From contig CM035437.1 in NCBI GenBank assembly GCA_020310875.1, positions 47,117,556 to 47,181,555 of the forward strand: DNA of 64,000 nt. Reading direction: 5' to 3'. The notes beneath the pieces are model-generated. The model was not told the origin of the DNA and ran no database searches. It was given only the letters and a program-made list of their open reading frames with translations. Below are positions 10,176-19,285 of the stretch, in pieces. Each line of letters starts with the position of its first letter. The stretch's first letter is position 1. A program made the position numbers and the translations under genes. The DNA comes from Ceratopteris richardii. Lineage: Eukaryota > Streptophyta > Polypodiopsida > Polypodiales > Pteridaceae.

Positions 10176-10976
10176 TCAAAACTCTCTTGCTTCTCTTGCT
10201 TCCATGCGAATGGAATTTACTTGAAGCAAGTTCGTCATAAGTGCTGCTATCGATGAATATGAAGAGATGAATTTTTGATAGAAATCGAAAAGTCCCAAGA
10301 ATGACCATAACTGCCCCTCATCTTGAGGAGTAGGCCATGCTAAAATAATTGATACCTTCTTGGGATCCATCTGAATCCCATCGTCTGAAATCACATGTCC
10401 TAGATACTCTATCCTTGGAAGAAACAACCGTGTCTTCTCCGGATTTACATACAACTTATTTTCTTTTAAAATATTCAAGATAAATCTTAAATGATTTTCA
10501 TGCTCATGTACAGTCCCACTATACACTAGCAAATCATCCATAAAATCAACAACACACTTTCCCATTAAAGATCGTAAGATATCATTCATTAACATCGTAA
10601 ATGTAGCTGGAGCATTTGTCAAACCAAAAGGAATGAACAAATACTCATAATGACCAAAACGGGTCCTGAAAGTTGTCTTATGTACATCATGATATTTCAC
10701 TCTAACATGATGATAGCCACTCTTTAAATCTATCTTACTAAACACAATGGCTCCACCTAGAGCATCCAAAAGATCATCAATCCGGGGCATGGGATATCTA
10801 TGTTTAATAGTGATCTTATTGAGTGCTTGATAATCAACACACATCCTATAAGATCCAAACTTATTCTTCACAAGAAGAACTGGTGCGGAAAAGGATGAAT
10901 AGCTAGATCTAATCAACCCTTTTTGAAGATACTCGTCCACAACCTTCCGGACTTCATTTTCCTCCTGGAAACTCAT
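10176..10976 (-). pseudogene. Chromovirus reverse transcriptase
   Basis: RT motifs in order: SYRMCVDYQALNKITIKHRY, FSKIDLKSGYHH, FIPFGLTNAPATFTMLMN, VDFMDDLLVYS, LGHVISDDGI and the thumb/connection segment LWSFLGLFDFYQKFI. The catalytic box reads F-M-D-D rather than the usual Y-x-D-D of this group. The protease that should precede it is absent: gag remnants lie directly upstream. Confidence 0.8.
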
Positions 10977-11164
10977 TTCGAAATGGTGGCCGAGTGTTCG
11001 GACTCGCTCCTGGTACCAATTTGATTCTATGCTCTATATTCCTACAAGGAGGCAAACCTGATGGTAATTCCTTTAAAAGCAACTCTTGGAATTCAGCTCT
11101 CACTTTGGCTGAAAGTGCTGGAGTATTCTAACTTGAGTCTCCATGACTGCATGAATGCATCTCA

Positions 11165-11400
11165 ACATATGACAAGAAAATAGATATACTTACAATCAAT
11201 TTTGAACAACTTGGTAACAGTCACCAATAGCATCTCTTGGAGATTTGGTTCTCCACGGATCAGTAATCTCCTGGTATCAGGTACTTTAAGAAGTACCTCT
11301 CTATACCTATCTGCATATTCGTGAACTGGCTGATTCTTCTGACTGATGAAGAACCAAGTGTCTAGTGCTATAGGCCTTTCATCAGGTGGTAAAGTGTTCT
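11165..11400 (-). pseudogene. Chromovirus gag capsid remnant
   Basis: Minus-strand translation gives ALDTWFFISQKNQPVHEYAD and YREVLLKVPDTRRLL. This is the style of Ty3/Gypsy capsid, in which a Trp-containing helix precedes an EY-x-x-R-Y-x-E segment. The frame is short and interrupted. Confidence 0.55.
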
Positions 11401-12217
11401 AGCGCTAGTTGAGCCATGATATCTTGGCGTAGATTTTAAGGTATACACAAATCACCATACAGTTAAGTTTTTTTGTAGTCAGCCAAATCTTTGATGCAGT
11501 CAGGCTCATACAGGAGTTTTACATGGAAATCCTATATAGAAGAGCAAAAAGATTATAGTAGTTGATGCATTCTCATGGATAATGTATCAAATGAGCTTTA
11601 TATTTCTAGAAAGCTCATTGCTTCAAGAGATAAAGGAAGCACAAGTGGAAGATCCACATTTGAGCCATCACTGATAACTCTATTATAGGAGATGGGACAG
11701 TTTTAGCTGTTTCTTCCCCTAGCAGGGTGAAAAAGTCCATTTCGTATTCCAGTTTCTCACAGGAGAATGGAATAGTTCGTCGGAAAGGAAAGGTTCGCGT
11801 ACCAGATTCTCAGGATTTGAGAAGAAAAAAAACATGCATGATAACCATGATGTGCCTTGTGCAGGACATCTAGGTGTTGACAAGACAATACAACTTGTTA
11901 GAAGAACATTTTGCTAACCTAGATAGCCAGAGATATCCACACTTATGTTTAACAAGTTTTATGTGTCAAGTCAACAAAGTAGAAAGGATAAAGACTCCAA
12001 GTCTTTTGTATCCTTTACAACTTCCAGATCACAACCAGGACAATGTATCCATGGACTTCATAGTCGAGTACCAGGAACCCAAAGAAAGTGGGATACTAAC
12101 CTAGTTGTGGTAGACAGATTGATGATCCATAGACAGATTGATGATCATGATTTTGGTCCATAGGGATCAGTTCATACCCACGCAGGAGACGATAGAAACT
12201 CCACACAGGGATTAGAG

Positions 12218-12355
12218 TGTCAGACATTGATCCATAGGGATCAGTGCATATGATCCATAGGGATCAGTCCATTTGATCCACAAGGATCAGTCCATTTGAT
12301 CCACAAGGATCAGTCCATTTGATCCATAGGGATCAGTCCAGTTGATCCACAGGGA
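12218..12355 (+). repeat. 23-bp palindromic tandem array inside integrase remnant
   Basis: Begins with the family's LTR start TGTCAGACATTGATCC, then six units of TGATCC-nnnn-GGATCA starting at 12229, 12251, 12274, 12297, 12320 and 12343. The spacing is 22 then 23 bp; the last unit is incomplete. It interrupts the integrase sequence between ACTCCACACAGG and TTGAAGTTC. CAGGGATT occurs at both edges. Outlying degenerate units lie at 12115-12175. Confidence 0.8.
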
Positions 12356-13147
12356 TTGAAGTTCTTTATCCAAGATGTCTTCAGATTGCATGGGTTGTCG
12401 ACATCCATAGTTTTAGCTAGGGATGTCATATTCATAGGACCAAGCGGTTCAACCAGTTTTTAGAGGACATGTTGAGGGCATATGTGTCTGAGAGATAGAT
12501 AGATTGGGATAGTATTTACCACTCGTTAACTTTCCTTTTGAGATGAACTATGATATGAATCCCAATGCTCTTAGTACCATAGGCATGTCACAGAAATGTC
12601 CTCATGCTTTGGAGTTCTCAGCAAACGTCCAAGCAAATTTAGAAATAGCTAAAGCCAAGATGCAGCAAGCAGTTGATAGGGTTAAAGAGTATGCTGATAG
12701 GAAGAGATCTCCTAGATCCTTTGAGAAGGGAGATAGAGTCTTTCTTTAAGTATCAGCTAGATCTACTTCACTGTCCACAGGGAAGTGTAGTAAGCTATCA
12801 CCAAAGTTTTTGTAGACCTTGGAAACTAGTTAAAAAGCTAGGTGAAGTTGCATAATGATTAGATCTTCCTCTAGATTATAGATTTCATCGAGTATTTCAT
12901 GTTTCTAGAGAGGATAATCTAATAAGAGGTATTGTTTCTTTGCAAGAAAGTAAAAGCATGGATCATTCTCTAGACAGGGTACTAAATCAAAGATAGAAGT
13001 GATTCAAGAATCGTGTCATCCAAGAGTATTTAGTAGCCTAGAGAGGATTACCACTTCTTGACTCTATTTAGGAATGAGAAGCTCTCGTTCGCAAGTACTT
13101 TCCCTCATTGATCATTGAGGACAATAATCTTTAGAAGGGGGAGAGAG

Positions 13148-13489
13148 TGTCAGACATTGATCCACAAGGATCAGTAAATTTGATCCACAGGGATCATTGA
13201 TCCACAAGGATCAGTCTATTTGATTCACAGGGATCAATCCATGTGTGTGAGGGACAAGGGCTAGCTAGCCAAGGTCCCAAGCTCGAGGGATACCCTAAGG
13301 TACTTTGGTAGTAATGGGAACTGCTTTGGTAGTAACGGGAATAAGTGTTGCATAATGGCCACATATTCACACTAGACTATTCAAGATCACTACTATTTTT
13401 CGAGTATACCGTTGCTATTTTTAGAGTACAAGAGGGTATATATGGATGGGAGGAGAGTCACACACATCATTCAAGTGATTTTTTTTACA
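13148..13489 (+). repeat. Chromovirus LTR of the plus-strand copy, with palindrome expansion
   Basis: Starts TGTCAGACATTG after AGAAGGGGGAGAGAG. It carries four TGATCC-nnnn-GGATCA units at 13158, 13181, 13198 and 13221, where the minus copy's LTR has one palindrome. GGGACAAGGGCTAGCTAGCC and the downstream half match the 249-bp LTRs. It ends ...ACA followed by CTTGATATCC, resembling the CTTGGTATGAG PBS region of the minus copy. Confidence 0.65.
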
Positions 13490-13504
13490 CTTGATATCCT
13501 TAAG

Positions 13505-13765
13505 CTACCATCTAGCTTCTCTAACTAGAACGCTATCTCTAAGGACTTTTGAAGTTTGATGCTCATCTAGAGCATCTACCTCCATCTCAGGCAAATCAGA
13601 ATTGAGCGGCTCTTCTTCTTTTTTGGAACCACACACATGTTCCAAGATATCCTGAAGAGAACTCTCTAAGAATGAAATTCTATTATCCTTGGCTTGAATT
13701 GGATCAATTGGAGGTTCTGGCATAAGGGTATCTATCCTAGCAGGTGATGACGGTTCGAGTTCCAT
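13505..13765 (-). pseudogene. Possible gag N-terminus
   Basis: An 86-codon minus-strand frame, acidic with a short helical stretch (RISFLESSLQDILEHV). Its position, upstream of gag and RT in the minus element, suits the start of gag, but I see no diagnostic motif. It could instead belong to captured host sequence. Confidence 0.3.
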
Positions 13766-14389
13766 GCTAGGACTAAAGGCAAGTAACTTTTCTTTTGGTT
13801 TTCTCTTTTCTCTCTCTTTTTTTTAATATACTAATCAATCGTAAATATTAGTGGCAAGCAAAAAAAAACCAATCAAAGCCTTTGCTTAACAGAAAAAAAA
13901 ATCAAAAGAAAGAAACTTTAATATGTTTCCTAAACTTCAATGCACATGCATACTAATTTTTAGAAATTTCAGGAGCCTAATGGCATCACTTTAAAATCCG
14001 AAATAAATTCAAAAAGCGTCAAGCATTCAACAAAATCAAATCATCAGTGCCGATAGGCACGATCTATTTTGTCTTCTCAATGAACACCTGCAATTGAAAA
14101 CTTTTCCATGTATGTTGTTGGGCTCTACAAGCCCTCAATCAATATATATTTCTCTTACGATACCTGCCGATACTTACCACCTCTAAGAAAAGCTCAAGCA
14201 CCAACCATACATCTCTACTTACATCATTCTACACGTAATGCAGGAATACATCTAACATGCACAATCAACAAAAATAATCAACCAAATATTGACTAAATAC
14301 TTATCTCAGATTTCTTCACTCCCTTTGTTTCATGGATCACATAAGTGCTTCGTTGATGATGTTCGATGAAGAACAGTCCACTTTCACCC
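13766..14389 (-). other. Non-coding, possibly intron and flank of the captured gene
   Basis: AT-rich with T/A runs. On the minus strand TTTTCAATTGCAG followed by GTGTTCATTGAG (14072-14103) looks like a 3' splice site. This suggests intronic sequence of the adjacent TPR-like gene fragment rather than retroelement sequence. Confidence 0.3.
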
Positions 14390-14888
14390 TCTTCAATGCT
14401 CTAGACGAGAAGGGGTCTACTTTAGAATATCTTGAAAGATCGGTTTTGCCAAGTTGGCTTTCCCGTTGAGGTCATAAACTTCAGCCTTTAAGTATTTCCA
14501 CTCCATTTCATCAGGCTGAAGACCTTCGAGCTTGTCAATTACCAAGAGGCTCCATGAGACATCGTCATCCTCAATCAGTGTTTTTTTTTGCCAGGCATTC
14601 TAGAGCAGATATATCTGTAGGGTCTTTATCCAAGACCTTCTTAAGGACCAGCTCTGCAGAACCTCGAGGAAGTTCCATGCCCTTCCAAAATTCCTTTCCT
14701 AAACCCCTATCCAGGTGCTTTCCATCAACCTCTTTGTTACCTTGTGTCTCTTGTACAATTTTCTTCACAACAGAAATAGATGTGCTTACAACACTCTCGG
14801 AAGCTTGGGCAGCTGCAGCATAAGCATAACTTGGTCGTAGTATGCTAAGCCCAAAACTGCTGATCAACAACGCTCTGTAAAGAGCCAA
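14390..14888 (-). pseudogene. Fragment of a cellular TPR-like, probably plastid-targeted, gene
   Basis: The minus-strand frame opens after a splice-acceptor-like CTTTACAG with a hydrophobic segment ending in SYAYAAAA (transit or thylakoid-type), then VVSTSISVVKKIVQE. Helical repeats follow: ELVLKKVLDKDPTDISALEC and DEMEWKYLKAEVYDLNGKA, ending FQDILK. The paired-helix pattern around DPTDISALE and WKYLKAEVY resembles TPR proteins of plant chloroplasts (SLOW GREEN 1-like is a guess). A poly-A run at 14580-14589 shifts the frame, and a TAG follows FQDILK. This is unlike any retroelement protein and lies inside the chromovirus LTR pair. Confidence 0.45.
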
Positions 14889-15167
14889 GGTTAGCCATCA
14901 CAATAAGAGAGATGTGTTTCCCATGGTAGAGAAATCCCATGCAAAGGTAGAAGCATTGCACGAAATGGATCCGTGTTTGCCCCATGGCCAGATAGGCAAC
15001 GAGAGCGACCGCGCTCATTTAGAAGGCTCCTTTACGATGCCATGGCAAGCAATTACTCTGGAAAACCCTCTCAAGTGGCAGGGAGAGGCACACCGAAACG
15101 ATAGCCAGTAGGGAGAGGCACACAGAAATGATAGCCTCCCGTCTCCTGACGAGCAGAGATGACGATG
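14889..15167. other. Unassigned sequence with a 30-bp tandem duplication
   Basis: Lies between the captured gene fragment and the LINE. It contains two adjacent copies of an AGGGAGAGGCACAC-containing, about 30-bp unit (15075-15106 and 15107-15136). No coding feature is recognised. Its right end (15149-15167) resembles the sequence after the LINE poly-A (18893-18911), a possible degraded target-site duplication. Confidence 0.4.
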
Positions 15168-18100
15168 CTGAGTGGGAAGCCTGATGGAAAATGCATGCAG
15201 ACAACTTCAGAAAGCTCCAGAATCCAGCTTCAGCAGAGAACGAAGGCGGCTCAGAAAATTGATGACAACGCATGATGACAAAGATCATGCCAAAATGCAA
15301 CCGCTTCCCCACAACGTGCTTATTTGTGGAGACTTCAACATGGTGGAAGACCCTATGGAGAGATGGATGGGCAAGGGCAGGGTCATCGACAGTCGGGAGA
15401 AAGAAACGTGGGACATGACCAAACTCCACTTGGATTTGATTGAGTTCAAAGACTCGAGTGGCTTTTCTTGGTCGAATCTCCAAGCGGGCGAGGACCTGAG
15501 GAAAGCCAGACTCGATAGATGCTACATCTCTCAGAGTTTTACTCAACAGTGGGGCCACCCTACCATCACGCAACGCACTGACCTCACTATCTCTGATCAC
15601 TACCCGATCGTTATCACTTTTCAACCATCCAACAAAATCCGCAAGGCACCGTGGTTCCATGCCAACGCAACCACCTTCTCTCTCCCTTCCGTCCACCAGG
15701 AAATTGCCGATGTGTGGAAAGTGGCGTTCGCCTCTGGCTTGGCCCCTGCCAAGTGCTGGAGAAGTGCGGTCGACAAGTCTCGTAAGATCATGATCAGAAC
15801 TAAGAAGATGCTCGAGACTGTGCGGCGGGCTCGCAGGGAAGCCCTTTACCACAGACTTTGGCGGCTTGAGGAGGAAGTGAACAAAGGAAAACAACAAGCC
15901 CAGAAAGGCCTCAGAAAAATCAGAGCAGTGTTGAGATACGAGGAAGAAATACAAAGGAAAAACTTGCAAATCTTCTTCAAGGAGTGGTGGGCAGGCAAAG
16001 CCGACAAACCCACCAAAGAGATGTGTCGTATCCTTAAAAGGAAACACAACAGAGAATCGATCCCCCTACTGCTAGACCCACATGGCAATGTATGCAATTC
16101 GGAAGAAGATAATTTTGGCATCATCGAGGGGCACTTCACGAGACTCCTGGGAACCTCGAACCCCCTTTCCCACCATAGAAGGGCTTGTATGGCTGCCATT
16201 TCTAGGGTTTCCCCCCGGAGGATACCACCCAACCTCCACTCCCTGCTTCATGCCCCTATCTCGGATTCAGAAATCATTGAGGTCATTGATGCCCTCCCTC
16301 TCGGTAAAAGCCCGGGACCCGACGGACTCACTAACGAGTTCTTTAAATCCTTCAAGCTGGTGGTTGCCACCCCTCTTCGGATGGTTTGGCAAGAAGCGCT
16401 AAAGTTTGGTGCTCTTCCTTCTTGTCTAAATAATGGTATTATCAAGTTGATACACAAGAAGGGGGAAAAGAACAGAATCGAGAACTGGCGGCCTATTACG
16501 ATGCTCCAAACAGGATACAAGATCATCGCCAAAGTCATTGCCAACAGACTCTCGTGCCACCTGAGATCTTGGCTTAGTGAGGACCAAAAAGGTTTCATCA
16601 AAGGCAGGTCTATCCTAGAAACCATTATGGATATTTGGGAAGGTACTAAATTTGCAAATGAGTCTAATCAAGATGTGGTTTTCCTCAAGATCGACTTTGA
16701 CAAACCCTACGACAGGCTAGAATGGGACTATATTCTGCAGTCGCTCCAAGATCTCGGACTTAGTCAGAAATTCACCAAGATGATCGCGACCCTTCTCGGA
16801 AACGCAACGACCCAAATTAACGTTAACGGCAAACTTTCGAAGGCGATCCATCTTAGAAGATCTATTAGGCAAGGGTGCCCTCTGGCCCCCCTTCTTTTTG
16901 CCATCGCCACTGAGGGGCTGAGCAGACTTGTGGCTCATCACGTGGAGGCTGGCAATATCAAAGGCCTCCGGCTGCCTCACGACCACAGTCAAATCATCAT
17001 GAGACTTTTTGCCGATGATATGAACGCGTTCGTTCATAATGATGATACCAGCCTGGAGACTTTCTGGAGGTGTCTCGCTACCTTTTGTGATGCCTCTGGA
17101 TCCAAAATCAACCACTCCAAGACCGCCTTTAGGGCTATTGTGGGACAGCATCCTGGCCTTTTCATTGATCATGGCTGTCAAATCATTTCGCAGGGCCAAA
17201 TCTTTCGACTTCTTGGAATCCCCTTGGGGTTTGGCGTCTCTATGGAGCAGCGATGGAACTGGGTGTTGGCTAAACTCGAAAACAAACTCAACTATTGGAG
17301 AGGTATGCAAATCAATCTCGCTGGGCGTGCGATGGTCATCAACACGTTCCTCCTCTCTTCTACCATCTATTTCCTTTCTTGTTGGAGACCGAATGAGCAA
17401 GGCCTGTCCAAACTGAATAGTATTTGTAGAAACTTTCTTTGGACGGGCGATCATAACAGAAGGGGGGTGCCTAAAATCAAATGGGCCATCTGCACTAGCC
17501 CTAGAGATAGCGGGGGGCTTGGTATCCTAGACATTGGGTGTATGGCCAACAAACTGGCAGCCAAATGGATGATTAAGGCTTGGTGCAATAGAGAGGCCTC
17601 GTGGGCCAAGCTGATCTTCAGAAACAAGAATGAGTTGGCCCTCTCGGGGTTCCCGAACTGGAAGAATCTTGACATCATGACCCTGCTCTTCTCCCCGATC
17701 CCGGTCTTCCCGAAAGGCTCCAATCTCGTGTGCTCCCTTTGGAAGGGCTGGAATAAAGTCAAAGGCTTCACAAGAATTAGTGAGGACTGGAAGTGGGCGG
17801 CCGGAATCAGACAAAACGACTCTATCTGGTTTCCGATACATGGCATCCGGAGTGTGGAGTCGTGGAACATTCAAAATGCCAAGAAGCTATGGAACAAAGG
17901 ATTCAAAAAATGGAAACACCTCTAGAAACATGACACCAACAACTGGATCAACTTCGAGGACATTGACCCTCGCATAAACATCTCCTACGAAGAATGGAAC
18001 ACTTTGCAAAGCAGATGCCTCGCTTGGGATCGTCACAAGACTCACCTTCTCATGGGACACGACACACCGAACTCGCTTGGTCTCAAATGGCACAATGGAA

Positions 18101-18890
18101 ATAGCCTACTCAAAATCCCGAATATCAAAGAAACGGCTGACCTCCAGATCAGCCTCAACAAGAAGTGGTGCCTGTCTTGGACGCGGCTTCGGTGGGACAT
18201 GAAATTCATGGGTATCTGGCACCCCCTTATCGAGATTAAGAAGTCTGTCCTCTTATGGCAAATTCTTCATCGAGGAATTTGGACCAACCATAAGGCTAGC
18301 AAACTATGTGGGATCCCTCCTTGGTGCAAACGCTGCCACCGTGCTATCGAAGATGTCCCACACATCTTCCTTACGTGCCCCAACTCCTACAGAATCTGGC
18401 AGACGGTGGGAATGAAAATCAGACTTCAAAAACAGCTTAGTTGGAAACAAGTCCTTTTGGGAGAAGCGATCGGCTGCTCTGCGACACTCTGGAACGCCAT
18501 CAGAGGGGAAGTCCTGTGGAAAATTTGGCGGGAGAGGTGTGCTCTCAACTTCGGCGATCCCCCCAGGGAGTGGTCGATTGAGAAATCACTTTTCCTCCTG
18601 GGCAAAAGGATCGTTAACAGTAAGAAGTCCCCCCCCTTCAGGCACCATCAAGTTCTCCTTTTGATCAACAACAAACTCAAACCCAAGTGGGCCCCGCATG
18701 AGGGCGATGAGAGGGTGATTAACCTTCTCTGTAATGCAACCTAGGATTCAATCAAGCTTCCCCTGCTTTGTGGGATTTGGGGGGTCCCGTGGGCACTAGT
18801 CCCCTTCTATTGTACCTTTGTTTCTTAATTTAATTCAAGTCCGGGAGAGTAGGCTATTGCCGAACTTCCTTTATATTAAAAAAAAAAAAC
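15168..18890 (+). mobile_element. LINE-a: L1-type non-LTR retrotransposon, 5' truncated, young
   Basis: ORF2 (endonuclease, RT, C-terminal zinc knuckle) is followed by a 3' UTR and a poly-A at about 18879-18890. The conserved tail includes TCCGGGAGAGTAGG and GCCGAACTTCC, shared by every LINE copy here and by one SINE. It is richer in G+C than older copies by eye, which fits recent insertion with less C-to-T decay. It sits in the 5' untranslated part of the chromovirus. The first part of the endonuclease is missing. Confidence 0.85.
15172..18744 (+). pseudogene. LINE-a ORF2: endonuclease / reverse transcriptase, one in-frame stop
   Basis: The APE-like endonuclease C-terminal half is seen: ICGDFNMVEDP (near 15320) and LTISDHYPIV (near 15588). 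The RT domain has KSPGPDGLTNEFFKSF, ENWRPITMLQTGYKIIAKV, DQKGFIKGRSI, FLKIDFDKPYDRLEWDYI, RQGCPLAPLLFAIA and LFADDMNAF (catalytic ADD at 17011-17019). The C-terminal CCHC-type knuckle is WCKRCHRAIEDVPHIFLTC (18322-18380). The only interruption is TAG 17923-17925, where other copies have Trp (HLWKQ), so it looks like G-to-A or equivalent decay of TGG. The frame resumes and ends at 18744. N-terminal residues before about 15300 do not look like L1 endonuclease. Confidence 0.85.
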
Positions 18891-18962
18891 TCTACGTGCA
18901 AGAGATGATGAAAAAAACACCACACCAGTCACGATGATGGAGGAAACTCCCAAAGTCAAATA

Positions 18963-18975
18963 GGCTCTCATACCA
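18963..18975 (-). promoter_or_regulatory. Chromovirus primer-binding site
   Basis: On the minus strand TGGTATGAGAGCC begins two bases after the 5' LTR. It differs by one base from TGGTATCAGAGCC, the plant initiator Met-tRNA complement. This fixes the element's orientation. Confidence 0.75.
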
Positions 18976-18977
18976 AG

Positions 18978-19226
18978 TGTGAGGCTTTCCTCAAAAGAAG
19001 ACATGTGAATGATGTGTGTGCCACTCTCCTCTCATCCATTTATATCCTCTTGTATCTAAAATAGCAGTGATCTAGAATGATCTAGTGTCGCCATGTGGCC
19101 AGCATGCAACACTCATCCCCACTAACCATCAAATACCTTAGGATATACCCCCGAGCTTAGGACCTTGGCTAACTAGCCCTCGTTCCACACACACATGGAA
19201 TGGTCTCTGTAGACGAATGTCTGACA
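18978..19226 (-). repeat. Chromovirus 5' LTR
   Basis: 249 bp, the same length as 8014-8262 with about six substitutions by eye. One substitution breaks the palindrome stem in this copy (TCGTCT against AGACCA). Confidence 0.85.
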
Positions 19227-19285
19227 AATGTATGGGGTTCGTACCTAGACCTTGGGTAGGCTTTTGCAACCTCAAAATAATGAAG

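Larger units (their letters stand above)
11470..13489 (+). mobile_element. Inverted (plus-strand) partial copy of the same chromovirus
   Basis: Head-to-head with the minus copy. It begins inside RNase H (11470-11560, HMEILYRR/ANALSR equivalents), continues through integrase with many stops (QEIKEAQVED near 11625, HLGVDKTIQL near 11865, VNKVERIKTPSLLYPLQLPD near 11970, AVDRVKEYADRKRSPRSF near 12690) and a decayed chromodomain (12990-13080), then a PPT and an LTR. A 130-bp palindromic repeat array interrupts integrase at 12218-12355. Confidence 0.7.
8014..19226 (-). mobile_element. Chromovirus (Ty3/Gypsy with chromodomain), composite and rearranged
   Basis: Bounded by two 249-bp LTRs (8014-8262 and 18978-19226) with about six differences by eye. 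On the minus strand the PBS follows the right LTR and a polypurine tract precedes the left LTR. Reading minus: 5' LTR, PBS, LINE insertion, cellular TPR-like fragment, possible gag start, inverted plus-strand copy of the same family, gag capsid remnant, RT, RNase H, integrase, chromodomain, PPT, 3' LTR. The protease region is missing. No target-site duplication is visible (GTTAG on the left, AATGT on the right). Coding parts are full of stops although the LTRs look young. Confidence 0.75.

Noticed and set aside
12218-12355. CRISPR-like array
   Set aside because: Regular 23-bp spacing, but there are no unique spacers. Units are contiguous palindromes derived from an LTR in plant DNA.
15019-16047. 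Long minus-strand frame (342 codons)
   Set aside because: It lies opposite the LINE ORF2, which has clear endonuclease/RT motifs. The antisense translation has none and is a shadow.
16717-17454. Minus-strand frame of 245 codons
   Set aside because: Antisense to LINE-a RT; a composition artefact of the real ORF.
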